NCBI GenBank assembly: GCA_020431945.1
Contig: JAGQHH010000373.1
Location: forward strand, 1 to 6,311
Length of the DNA: 6,311 nt
From: Cyanobacteria bacterium HKST-UBA02
GTDB lineage: Bacteria > Cyanobacteriota > Vampirovibrionia > Obscuribacterales > Obscuribacteraceae
Direction of reading: 5' to 3'
Part shown: piece after piece, positions 1-6,052 of the stretch
Position numbering within the stretch: position 1 is the stretch's first letter
Layout of the letters: the number at the start of each line of letters is the position of its first letter
The notes under the pieces: model-generated
The model's input: the letters and a program-made list of their open reading frames with translations, nothing else
What the model was told of the DNA's origin: nothing
Database searches by the model: none
Made by a program: the position numbers and the translations under genes

Positions 1-2
1 GC

Positions 3-593
3 ATTGCATGCCCAGATGATCATGGATTTGCAGGTGAACTCGGGCCCGTTGTCGACGACAATTTCTTTGGGTAGGCCGCGGCTCAGTTTGAGCTGATCAA
101 GAACCTCGATGACGCGCTTTCCTGGAATGCTGTGACCGATGTCGATGGCCAGGCATTCGCGAGAGCAGTCGTCTATGATATTCAGCATCCGGACGCGCCG
201 TCCATTATTGAGCGAGTCGTGGACAAAATCCATGGACCAGCGATCGTTTACTCGAAGTGCCTCTTCTTTGGGACACTTGCGGCTACAAAAGAACTTCCTT
301 CTGCCTTTGCTACGCACGGTGAGGCCCAGGTCGCGATAGATCCGATAGACGCGCTTATGATTGACCACGAAACCTCTGGCGCGCATCAATGCGTGAACGC
401 GCAGGTAGCCGAAACGTGGTCGCTCAGCTGCGATGGTCTTTATCTCGTTGACGATGTCGACGTCTGGTTTACGTCGGCTTTTGTACCTGCGCACAGAGCG
501 ATGAAGCTGAACGACATTGCATGCCTTGGTCTGACTAATTCCGAGTTCTTCCAAGAGTCGAACGGCTTCGCGCTTCTGTGGCAGGCTTACCAC
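3..593 (-). CDS. IS3-family transposase OrfB (DDE integrase core), 3' end outside the window
   Basis: I translated the minus strand from the GTG at 593 down to base 3 and found one open frame of 197 codons with no stop. It begins VVSLPQKREAVRLLEELG and includes a helix-turn-helix-type segment (ACNVVQLHRSVRRYKSRRKP), a central HTH_21-like stretch (RPRFGYLRVHALMRARGF), and then the rve integrase core. The first catalytic Asp is in RWSMDFVHDSL and the second in EIVVDNGPEF. The third residue, Glu, is expected about 35 residues further on and falls off the edge, so catalytic completeness cannot be judged. The frame overlaps the end of orfA by 7 bases and is offset by -1, so the functional transposase is probably an OrfAB fusion made by frameshifting. 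An independent GTG start at 593 is possible but has no clear ribosome binding site. Confidence 0.88.
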   Translation of the reverse strand, partial: MVSLPQKREAVRLLEELGISQTKACNVVQLHRSVRRYKSRRKPDVDIVNEIKTIAAERPRFGYLRVHALMRARGFVVNHKRVYRIYRDLGLTVRSKGRRKFFCSRKCPKEEALRVNDRWSMDFVHDSLNNGRRVRMLNIIDDCSRECLAIDIGHSIPGKRVIEVLDQLKLSRGLPKEIVVDNGPEFTCKSMIIWACN

Positions 594-853
594 TTTTTTT
601 TGAGCACTTCCTTGATCGCTTCGATCTCCAGGCTCTGGTTGGCGACAATGCGTTTCAGACGGGCGTTTTCATCTTCAAGCTCGCGCATTCGTTTAACGTC
701 GGTCGCCTGCATGCCGCCGAACTTCTTCTTCCAGGCGTAGAAGGTGTTGCTGCTTATGTTGTGCTTCCGGCAGATGTTTTCGACGGTTTGGCCGGCTTCC
801 TGCTCACGCAGAATTGCCACCATCTGCTCTTCGGTGAACCGTGTCTTGCGCAT
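587..853 (-). CDS. IS3-family transposase OrfA (helix-turn-helix, complete)
   Basis: This 88-residue protein is the regulatory and DNA-binding half of an IS3-family transposase. Residues 1-50 form the HTH_Tnp_1 domain: RKTRFTEEQMVAILRE, then a recognition-helix region ending NISSNTFYAWKKKFGG. Residues about 55-85 form a leucine-zipper-like coiled coil (MRELEDENARLKRIVA) that in this family mediates multimerisation with OrfAB. Length and architecture match a full-length OrfA. The ATG at 853-851 is preceded on the minus strand by AAGGAG with 7 bases of spacing, a strong Shine-Dalgarno site that fixes the start. The last codons run through an A-tract that forms the frameshift site, and the stop TAA lies just inside orfB. 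Alone, OrfA usually binds the ends and represses or modulates transposition. Confidence 0.92.
   Translation of the reverse strand: MRKTRFTEEQMVAILREQEAGQTVENICRKHNISSNTFYAWKKKFGGMQATDVKRMRELEDENARLKRIVANQSLEIEAIKEVLKKKW
593..599 (-). promoter_or_regulatory. Programmed -1 ribosomal frameshift site (A AAA AAG)
   Basis: Eight consecutive A residues followed by G on the minus strand (plus positions 601-593) give the heptamer A AAA AAG in the orfA reading frame, near its last codons (KKKW, then stop). A -1 slip here puts the ribosome into GTG GTA AGC CTG, exactly the open orfB frame. A-AAA-AAG is the classic slippery sequence of IS3-family elements, which make OrfAB this way. I did not find a convincing stimulatory stem-loop downstream by eye. 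Confidence 0.82.
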
Positions 854-860
854 GAATCTG

Positions 861-866
861 CTCCTT
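861..866 (-). promoter_or_regulatory. Ribosome binding site of orfA
   Basis: The minus strand reads AAGGAG 7 bases before the orfA ATG. It is a near-consensus Shine-Dalgarno site and supports the start at 853. Confidence 0.75.
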
Positions 867-902
867 GCTAGGGGGGTATTTTACCGCAGATTTCGCTTGG
901 CA

Positions 903-1067
903 AGTGACCGATTTACGGGGAGAACGTCAGCTCCTTATGCTTTCTTGTCTTTCAACCAGCAGGAATTAACGAAAACATCAATAGCGGAATAACGAATCCC
1001 CAGAGCCTGCAGCCCAAAAGTAATCGACTTTCTATTCAGCAGCGCAATTGAAACGGAGGATTGAGCA
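903..1067. other. Non-coding stretch between the IS end and the TPR gene
   Basis: No credible coding frame lies here. It should hold the promoter of the TPR gene. The best sigma70-like pair I can see is TTACGG (912-917), 17 bases, TATGCT (935-940), which matches consensus poorly in the -35 box, so it is only a weak candidate. The last 13 bases contain the ribosome binding site for the outer start. If the IS end is near 902, the insertion would lie about 165 bases upstream of the gene and could have replaced its native promoter. Confidence 0.4.
1055..1060 (+). promoter_or_regulatory. Ribosome binding site for the outer in-frame start at 1068
   Basis: GGAGGA sits 7 bases before the ATG at 1068. 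It is a near-perfect Shine-Dalgarno sequence, which makes it hard to dismiss the outer start as non-functional even though the inner start is the one followed by a signal peptide. Confidence 0.65.
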
Positions 1068-1286
1068 ATGCAGCACACAAACAAGAGATTGATGAATGCG
1101 GTGATTACAGGACTGTCCCCTCTCGACCGAAATGCCTACATAGTCGAACGAACCGGGAGCACCTGGAGTTTAAATCAGAAAAGTATTGAGGTCTCCCCAG
1201 AGACCACAATCGACCCAAAGCAAGAATCAAAACAAGAAACAAGTCCGAATTCCAATACCAAAACCATATCTAGAAAGGAGAAAACC
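1068..1286 (+). other. In-frame 73-codon extension upstream of the exported TPR protein (alternative N-terminus or leader)
   Basis: This stretch is open, stop-free and in frame with the TPR gene, and starts with ATG behind a good ribosome binding site. Its 73 residues open MQHTNKRLMNAVITGLSPLD and turn into a polar, Lys/Ser/Thr/Glu-rich, probably disordered tail (PKQESKQETSPNSNTKTIS). I see no known domain. Read through, it would give a 333-residue protein whose hydrophobic export segment is internal at residues 81-104, so the product would be unexported or anchored rather than cleaved normally. Alternatives are a leader ORF whose translation feeds the inner start, or an artefact of an untranslated leader that happens to be open. 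A conventional gene caller could report the gene from 1068 to 2069. Confidence 0.45.
1275..1280 (+). promoter_or_regulatory. Ribosome binding site for the inner start at 1287
   Basis: AAGGAG lies 6 bases before the ATG at 1287. Together with the signal peptide that begins at this Met, it favours 1287 as the main translation start of the exported form. Confidence 0.75.
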
Positions 1287-2069
1287 ATGAACAAGAGATC
1301 AAACGTACTTAGAACTATCACCGCCGGCACCGCTTTGCTAGCAATTAGCCTGGTTAGCGGCTTCAGCCCCGCTCTCGCCTCTGAACACCAGAACCAATGG
1401 GAATCTCGACTGGGGATTTACTCTGAAGCCAACCTGCCGACTGAGTCATCCTCCACTTCCGAAAAGGCCCCAAGCACACCAGCCAATGAAGAACTCGCTG
1501 AACGAATAGCTCAGCTTCTCCAGCAGGAAGATTATGAGCAGGCTCTCGAACTCGCCAACGAGGCCATCGAGACAGATCAATCCAATCCGGCCTACTTTTA
1601 CTTGAGAGCTATGGCTAAATTCTATAACCGCCAATCCCTCAACCTTGTAATGCCGGACCTCGATCGAGCTATCGAACTCGATGGCAATTATGTGGAGGCT
1701 ATCACAGGACGTGCTCTTCTCTACCAGCAGATGAACGACTACAAGAAGGCTGCAAGAGATCTGGACCGCGTCCTGGAGCTCCAGCCCGACAATTTCGACA
1801 TGCTTGAGCTGCGAATGACCCTCCACGAAGAATTGAAGGACTACGCCGGGTTGATAGCCGACTTTAGCCGGGTCATCTCAAGCTACCCGGATGAAGCCCA
1901 GGCCTTCTACTGGAGAGCCATCTACAAAGCCAAGTTGGATGATAAGCAGGGTGCCCTCAGTGATCTTCGAATGGCAGAGTCTATTCTCAAAGCTCAGAAC
2001 GACGAGAATGGACTCTCGATAGTCCGGGAGGAGATAGCCAGCATTGAGAGCTCGATTGCAATGGGCTAA
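1287..2069 (+). CDS. Secreted TPR-repeat protein
   Basis: The product from this start is 260 residues. Residues 1-31 are a textbook Sec signal peptide: basic MNKRSNVLR, hydrophobic TALLAISLVSGF, and an A-L-A motif (29-31) giving probable cleavage before S32. A Ser/Thr/Pro-rich linker (about 48-66) follows. About five tetratricopeptide repeats then run from about 67 to 240, with typical spacing and residues, for example DYEQALELANEAIE, LDRAIELDGNY, DYKKAARDLDRVLELQPDN and DKQGALSDL. TPR arrays are protein-interaction scaffolds with no catalytic activity, so the expected role is as a partner or assembly protein outside the cytoplasm. I cannot assign a specific pathway. The start was chosen on the signal peptide plus AAGGAG at 1275; an in-frame start at 1068 would add 73 residues. 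A strong hairpin follows the stop, so this is probably a transcription unit of its own, ahead of the CHAT gene. Confidence 0.85.
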   Translation: MNKRSNVLRTITAGTALLAISLVSGFSPALASEHQNQWESRLGIYSEANLPTESSSTSEKAPSTPANEELAERIAQLLQQEDYEQALELANEAIETDQSNPAYFYLRAMAKFYNRQSLNLVMPDLDRAIELDGNYVEAITGRALLYQQMNDYKKAARDLDRVLELQPDNFDMLELRMTLHEELKDYAGLIADFSRVISSYPDEAQAFYWRAIYKAKLDDKQGALSDLRMAESILKAQNDENGLSIVREEIASIESSIAMG

Positions 2070-2088
2070 ACGCTGCCGACTGCGTATG

Positions 2089-2122
2089 GACAAAGCCACC
2101 GACAACTTCGGTGGCCTTTGTC
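2089..2122 (+). terminator. Strong stem-loop after the TPR gene, probable terminator
   Basis: The arms GACAAAGCCACCGA (2089-2102) and TCGGTGGCCTTTGTC (2108-2122) pair over 14 base pairs with a single bulged C at 2116 and a 5-base loop (CAACT). The stem starts 20 bases after the stop codon. The tail after the stem (TTGTTGTC) is U-rich but not a clean U-run, so it may end transcription less efficiently than a canonical intrinsic terminator, or protect the mRNA 3' end. The stem is close to symmetrical, so it could also act on the minus strand. Confidence 0.72.
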
Positions 2123-2167
2123 TTGTTGTCCGAGGTGGCTGCCGACATTTTAGTGTGATAAAAGGAA

Positions 2168-2193
2168 AGCTCTACACCTTAATGTTTAGAGCT
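2168..2193. repeat. Perfect 7-bp inverted repeat, possible operator upstream of the small ORF/CHAT unit
   Basis: AGCTCTA (2168-2174) and TAGAGCT (2187-2193) are exact reverse complements separated by 12 bases. The pair spans the place where a -35 box for the candidate promoter below would lie, as expected for a repressor or activator site. It could also form a weak RNA hairpin with a 12-base loop. No known operator consensus is recognised. Confidence 0.4.
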
Positions 2194-2208
2194 GATCTGA
2201 CCTAATAT
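2179..2208 (+). promoter_or_regulatory. Weak sigma70-like promoter candidate for the small ORF/CHAT unit
   Basis: TTAATG (2179-2184), an 18-base spacer and TAATAT (2203-2208) match the -35 and -10 consensus at 3 and 4 of 6 positions. It lies between the upstream hairpin and the small ORF, where a promoter is needed if the hairpin terminates. The match is modest and such sequences are common in AT-rich spacers. Confidence 0.3.
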
Positions 2209-2240
2209 AGCCGAGAACCTCATATCTAAGGCATTTTGAA

Positions 2241-2384
2241 ATGATAGGACGTCTAGGATTCATTCTAACAATCGCCCTGTTGACTACCAGTATGCTTCAG
2301 ACTGTTGCCTTTGAGCCCGACTTGATCTCTCAAATAAGTCACTTTGGAAATCTCAAGCTTGCCTGTGTTCTTGAGTTAAGATAG
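2241..2384 (+). CDS. Small exported or membrane peptide (47 aa), ending 2 bases before the CHAT gene
   Basis: The ORF starts with ATG and ends with TAG. Its N-terminus MIGRLGFILTIALLTTS has one Arg, then a hydrophobic stretch and a small-residue run up to about A23, like a short signal peptide or single membrane segment. A 24-residue tail with one Cys follows. TAAGG at 2227-2231 is a modest ribosome binding site 9 bases upstream. The stop is separated from the ATG of the TPR-CHAT gene by two bases, in a different frame, and the CHAT gene has no convincing ribosome binding site of its own. That pattern suggests translational coupling, so the ORF may be a leader that sets CHAT expression, a real small partner protein, or a relic of an older gene start. 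I recognise no family; the hydrophobic pattern and the spacing are the only support. Confidence 0.45.
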   Translation: MIGRLGFILTIALLTTSMLQTVAFEPDLISQISHFGNLKLACVLELR

Positions 2385-2386
2385 CC

Positions 2387-5320
2387 ATGACCACAAACAC
2401 AATGCTACGAACCTTCCGAATTCTTTGCTTAGTGATCACTGTAGCTCTTCTTGCACTGCCTCTTTTAGCCGTCGCCGCGCAACCTGGGGCACAACAGCAC
2501 AATAGAAGCGCACTCTTCTCGGAGTTTGCAGAAAAGCTCGATGTTGCTCGTCGTCTAGCGAAGAAGAAAGACTATGAATCTGCTGCAGACTTCTATAGGA
2601 CAGCCCTTAAATTATCAACCAGCTCCTTTTCGATGCCGCATTTCACTACTGCGATGGCAGAGAATGAGCTGGCGATAATCCTCGAAAGGCAAAGTCAGAT
2701 CAAGGAGGCCGTCCGCGTCAACAATCAAGCCCTGGATACCTGGTCAAATCTTTGGAAGGTCCTCGATGCAGAGCTCTCATCTGGACAACCACGCACTGAA
2801 TCTTTACGCAACCAGATCGACCTTGCCGGTGGTCTAGAAAAATTCCGCCTTGGTATCGCCAGCGGTCTTGGTTTATGCTGCTCATTCGCTACGAGGAATC
2901 AACCTGGCAAGGATCTGGGGAGCTATCTGAAGCAAGCTAGTGACGCCATTCAGTTTTCTGGAGACGCAGGAGATCCCGACACAAAGTGCCTGACACTAAA
3001 TATGCTATCGTTGCTTAACTATCCGGGTGACTTAGTAGAATCCAGAATCCTGGCCAGGTTAGCTCTGGATATCGCACCGAAAGCGGCAGACAGGACTCTG
3101 ACTCCGACGATTCTTCGGCGACTAGCCAATGTCTGCGCGGTACAGAGTGATTATCTCCCGTCCATCAAATATGCCTCCGCAGCGCTCTCGATAGATAGAC
3201 ATCTTGAAGGCGAACACAATATTCACGAGCAGGACGACCTCCTTATTCTCGCCAGGTCCTGCTGCGCCCTGCGAATTTACGAGAGAGCCAACAGTTACTT
3301 CAATTCACTTCTGGATTCCCTGGCTGTCTGCCCTGCGATGCCAGCTAGAAAGTATGAAATCCTCACCGAGATTGGCACATTCCAGATCGAGACCAGTCGC
3401 ATGGCGGATGGATATCGCACCCTGACGGAAGCCAAAGACCTGTCTCGACAAATCTACGGATCCGATAGCCTGGAATTTGCTCAATCGTGTCAGTTTTTAG
3501 GCTGGGCTGCTTATAAATTGAGCAGGATGGATCAGTGCACAAAAGAACTCGCTCTTGCAAGACAGATTAAGAAGACAAAGTCCGCTCCGCTTTACGACCT
3601 CAACATAATGATGGCCTCGATAAGTCTTGCGCTCGGTAAACGTGAGCTTGCCAAGCAACAAGCGGTTGACGCCTCAATAGAATTTCATGACATGATCTCG
3701 ACAACGCTACCGCAACTGGTGACAGCCCAGCAGATCAAAATGCTCGACGATAGCTCGAGGTCCGTACAAAATCTTCTGCTTTCGATTTGTGAGAATACAG
3801 AGACTCCATGCGAAATCTATCCTCGTGTCTTACAGGTAAAAGCCATCCTGATGGACATGCTTCGAGCGAAGGCAGAGCTAAATAGAAAAGCCAGCAATGA
3901 AAGGAGTCTTCGAGCGCTAAAGGAAAAACTAGCTGCTATCAGAATCAAGCTGCTTCTTCTAAGATCAGATCTGAGCCCGGAACGCAGTTCTCGTCAAGAC
4001 TCTCTTTCGGAAGAGAGCGAGGGGCTACAGAGAGAGTGGCTGTCAAAAGTAGGTACGCTCTCGACCGTGAGTCACGCATCCAGACCCGTCGCCATTGATG
4101 ATCTCAGCACAGCCCTGAGCTCTGGGGAGTGCCTGATTGATTTTTACAAGTACAAGTCTATTAATACGAAACAGGACTCCTACATGGCTTTCCTTATAAG
4201 AAAAGACCATGGCGTGCGGGTTGTAAGATTAGGAACAGCTCGCGAGATCGAGCAGCGACTGAACGCCTGGCTCTCGAGTATCAGGCAGGGTCGCATTGAA
4301 ACGAAGTCCGCTCGAACTGTTGACCAGGATGGTAAAACTACCCTCTTGGTCGAGCGTGATGTTTTCAAAGTCAACGGACAAGGCCAGGACACCCACCTCA
4401 CCGAGATTGAAGAGCGCGCTCGATTTGCGGAGGTTCTGAAACCCCTCCTTGACCACATCGAGAAAGCTGATACCAGACTCCTTATTTCATGCGATGCAGA
4501 GCTGTTTAGAGCGCCCCTCCATATGATTCTCCAGGATGAAGGATGCAATCGCCTTGTTTCCCAGATTGATTCCCCTCGCGACCTGGTTCCAAAGTCTCGA
4601 ACGACCAACTATGCCAGCTCCTCAGGACTTTTACTTGTTGGCGATGTGGACTACAGCCCTACGCCGTATCCTCCGTTGCCAGGCTCCAAGCTCGAGATAA
4701 CTAAAATTGCCTCGATAGCAAGATCAAGGGCAATACAGGCGCGTTTTCTCATCAAGTCTAATGCCACCAAATCAGCCTTCGAGACGCTTGGGATAGAATG
4801 CGACTTTATTCATCTTGCAACCCATGGTCTATTCCTGGGCTCCGAGGATGCTGAAAGAGGCGCCAATCTGGTTGATCACTGGGACTTCTCACAGAGAAAC
4901 CCTCTATTAAACTCGGCGCTGCTTTTTACTCTCCCTTTAGACAAAGGTTCAAGAGCAAGCTCGGAATCAAGTCCGGACACCCAGCTCTCAGCCGATGAGG
5001 TCCTCGATTTTGACCTCACGAAAACTCGTCATGTCGCCCTTTCCGCCTGTGAAACTGGTCTTGGCGAATCATTCAGAGGACAGGGCATTTGCGGCTTGAG
5101 ATCCGCATTTGCTGCTGCAGGCTGTCGAACAATCCTAATGTCACTCTGGCCCGTTGACGATTCTGCCACTGCTGACCTTATGACCGAATACTACAGACAG
5201 CTTTGGGAAGAGGGCCGACCTCCGGCAGTAGCACTTGCGATGGCACAGACGAAAATCAGAAAGGAAAAACCATCGCCCTACTTCTGGGCCGGCTGGATCG
5301 TCGCTGGTGATGCCTGGTAG
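2387..5320 (+). CDS. Exported TPR-CHAT caspase-like protease
   Basis: The product is 977 residues. Residues 1-30 are a Sec signal peptide (hydrophobic core CLVITVALLALPLLAVA, A-V-A cleavage motif at 28-30). Residues about 40-470 are helical repeats of degenerate TPR type, with units visible near 50-76 (KKDYESAADFYRTALKL), 92-117, 240-270 (DYLPSIKYASAALSID), 325-357 and 365-395. A charged, coiled-coil-like helix spans about 483-525. The CHAT domain (clan CD cysteine peptidase, related to caspases and separase) fills about 580-977. The catalytic His is H813 in HLATHGLF and the nucleophile is C888 in ALSACETGLG; the family's C-terminal signature is also intact (MSLWPVDDSAT at 918-928, PYFWAGWIVAG at 964-974). 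It should therefore be an active protease or self-processing enzyme, with TPRs as sensor or substrate arm, in the periplasm or at the cell surface. Known bacterial TPR-CHAT enzymes such as the Craspase subunit act in the cytosol, so export is notable. Met6 is a possible alternative start. The ribosome binding site is poor. Confidence 0.93.
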   Translation: MTTNTMLRTFRILCLVITVALLALPLLAVAAQPGAQQHNRSALFSEFAEKLDVARRLAKKKDYESAADFYRTALKLSTSSFSMPHFTTAMAENELAIILERQSQIKEAVRVNNQALDTWSNLWKVLDAELSSGQPRTESLRNQIDLAGGLEKFRLGIASGLGLCCSFATRNQPGKDLGSYLKQASDAIQFSGDAGDPDTKCLTLNMLSLLNYPGDLVESRILARLALDIAPKAADRTLTPTILRRLANVCAVQSDYLPSIKYASAALSIDRHLEGEHNIHEQDDLLILARSCCALRIYERANSYFNSLLDSLAVCPAMPARKYEILTEIGTFQIETSRMADGYRTLTEAKDLSRQIYGSDSLEFAQSCQFLGWAAYKLSRMDQCTKELALARQIKKTKSAPLYDLNIMMASISLALGKRELAKQQAVDASIEFHDMISTTLPQLVTAQQIKMLDDSSRSVQNLLLSICENTETPCEIYPRVLQVKAILMDMLRAKAELNRKASNERSLRALKEKLAAIRIKLLLLRSDLSPERSSRQDSLSEESEGLQREWLSKVGTLSTVSHASRPVAIDDLSTALSSGECLIDFYKYKSINTKQDSYMAFLIRKDHGVRVVRLGTAREIEQRLNAWLSSIRQGRIETKSARTVDQDGKTTLLVERDVFKVNGQGQDTHLTEIEERARFAEVLKPLLDHIEKADTRLLISCDAELFRAPLHMILQDEGCNRLVSQIDSPRDLVPKSRTTNYASSSGLLLVGDVDYSPTPYPPLPGSKLEITKIASIARSRAIQARFLIKSNATKSAFETLGIECDFIHLATHGLFLGSEDAERGANLVDHWDFSQRNPLLNSALLFTLPLDKGSRASSESSPDTQLSADEVLDFDLTKTRHVALSACETGLGESFRGQGICGLRSAFAAAGCRTILMSLWPVDDSATADLMTEYYRQLWEEGRPPAVALAMAQTKIRKEKPSPYFWAGWIVAGDAW

Positions 5321-5385
5321 AACGAAATAGATCACGGACTCAACCGTGGCCGATCTGTCCCTTCAACGCTTTCCAATCTCTGGCT

Positions 5386-5409
5386 CCCGGCAATACCGGG
5401 CTCCTTTCC
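5386..5409 (+). terminator. Weak stem-loop, possible terminator of the CHAT gene
   Basis: A 5-bp perfect GC stem (CCCGG/CCGGG) with a 5-base loop is followed by a pyrimidine-rich CTCCTTTCC tract, 65 bases beyond the CHAT stop. The stem is short and there is no true U-run. Confidence 0.25.
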
Positions 5410-5606
5410 TATGTCCCCGAAAAAATTGCTCAGTCACGATTCGAATCGAAAGTCGGGAAAACCCTGAATCTTTTATCTTTCAGCCAACAACTAGAAACTC
5501 CGGAAGTTAATGATCGTCAATCAATACAAAGAAATCAGAACAATCGATGGAATCCAAAGTCGAGTCCCGCACCGGACTTAGTGCATCACGGCGTCCATTC
5601 TTATTT

Positions 5607-5611
5607 AGGAG
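5607..5611 (+). promoter_or_regulatory. Ribosome binding site of the 143-residue ORF
   Basis: AGGAG lies 9 bases before the ATG at 5621. It is the main evidence that this start is genuine. Confidence 0.65.
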
Positions 5612-5620
5612 TAATCAACT

Positions 5621-6052
5621 ATGCTCAGGCGGCTATGGAACAAAATGCAGAGCGGTAAATGCCTATCAAACTTGAATTCTGATGCCGCTCTCTTGGAAGA
5701 ACTCGAGAAGATTCTTGAAAGACAAGAACAGGATGCTGAAAGGAGGCTTGCGAAGTCCTGGTACTTCGGGGACACTGGCAAATGGGTTCAAATTGCCGCA
5801 TGGGACGCGCGTGGAGCTTTTGACAATTCCATAAAGGGCGCACTTGAGGAAAATTCACTCGAGCCAATCCTTTTTGCGGTTACTGAGGCCTGCGCACGAT
5901 TTCGTGACAACTATCATCTCGAAGACGAAGATGGCTATGGAACCGCGACGTTTGCGGAAATTCTCAGGGATCTCTTGAAACTTCAGAAGGCCAGAGGTGA
6001 GAAAGGGAAATACGACCTCGACGAATTGTGGTCCATAACATACAAGTATTGA
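5621..6052 (+). CDS. Hypothetical soluble protein, 143 aa
   Basis: I do not recognise this protein. It opens MLRRLWNKMQSGKCLSNLNS, continues with a charged amphipathic helix at about 23-44 (ALLEELEKILERQEQDAERR), then an aromatic-containing middle (KSWYFGDTGKWVQIAAWDARGAFDNSI, quoted in two parts as residues about 45-58 and 59-71), an acidic loop (HLEDEDGYGTATFAE) and a second helical region (ILRDLLKLQKARGEKGKYDL). There is no signal peptide or membrane segment, so a cytosolic location is expected, unlike its two large neighbours. The AGGAG site and good codon flow support a real gene. The predicted mostly helical, acidic character would suit a small binding or immunity-type protein, but nothing in the sequence proves this. 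It is separated by 300 bases from the CHAT gene, so co-transcription is unsure. Confidence 0.7.
   Translation: MLRRLWNKMQSGKCLSNLNSDAALLEELEKILERQEQDAERRLAKSWYFGDTGKWVQIAAWDARGAFDNSIKGALEENSLEPILFAVTEACARFRDNYHLEDEDGYGTATFAEILRDLLKLQKARGEKGKYDLDELWSITYKY

Larger units (their letters stand above)
1..902 (-). mobile_element. IS3-family insertion sequence, orfA end, truncated by the window edge
   Basis: The minus strand carries the two-gene layout of IS3-family elements: a small helix-turn-helix/leucine-zipper OrfA, then an OrfB with an integrase-type DDE core in the -1 frame. The protein style (OrfA opening MRKTRFTEEQMVAIL, OrfB with WSMDFVHD and VVDNGPEF) is closest to the IS407-like group from memory. 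Only the orfA-proximal end is in view. The other end, and so any terminal inverted repeat or target duplication, lies left of base 1. The right boundary is a guess: on the minus strand a TG dinucleotide at 902-901 begins a leader running through a C-tract (871-876 on the plus strand) to the orfA start, and IS ends commonly begin TG. The true end could be some tens of bases either way. Confidence 0.85.
5321..5620. other. 300-base spacer after the CHAT gene
   Basis: No convincing gene is present. Three short ATG frames (5411, 18 codons; 5510, 23 codons; 5547, 42 codons running into the next gene) lack good ribosome binding sites or recognisable content. A short GC-rich stem, CCCGG (5386-5390) and CCGGG (5396-5400) around a CAATA loop and followed by CTCCTTTCC, could be a weak terminator for the CHAT gene. 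The A-rich second half presumably contains the promoter of the following gene, but no clear -35/-10 pair stands out. Confidence 0.4.

Noticed and set aside
132..871. Plus-strand open frames across 132-740 and 578-871
   Set aside because: They lie antisense to the IS3 orfA/orfB genes, which have clear family motifs, a ribosome binding site and a frameshift site. The plus-strand translations show no domain and end in low-complexity Ser runs.
1446..2105. Minus-strand frames under the TPR gene (1446-1826, 1878-2105)
   Set aside because: They are antisense shadows of a TPR gene with a signal peptide and clear repeats, and have no ribosome binding site or recognisable content.
2101..2130. Alternative stem GACAAC (2101-2106) with GTTGTC (2125-2130), suggesting an attenuator switch with the main hairpin
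   Set aside because: The 6-bp alternative is far weaker than the 14-bp hairpin it would compete with, and no leader peptide or ligand-binding structure accompanies it.
4180..4608. 142-codon minus-strand frame inside the CHAT gene
   Set aside because: It overlaps the start of the CHAT domain; its Arg/Ser-rich translation is typical of an antisense shadow.
2387..5320. CRISPR-associated Craspase (TPR-CHAT partner of the type III-E effector)
   Set aside because: No cas7-11, cas1/2 or repeat-spacer array is in view, and the signal peptide is incompatible with a cytosolic RNA-guided partner.
5547..5675. 42-codon plus ORF starting in the spacer and overlapping the start of the 143-residue gene
   Set aside because: It has no ribosome binding site, no recognisable composition, and competes with a start that has AGGAG.
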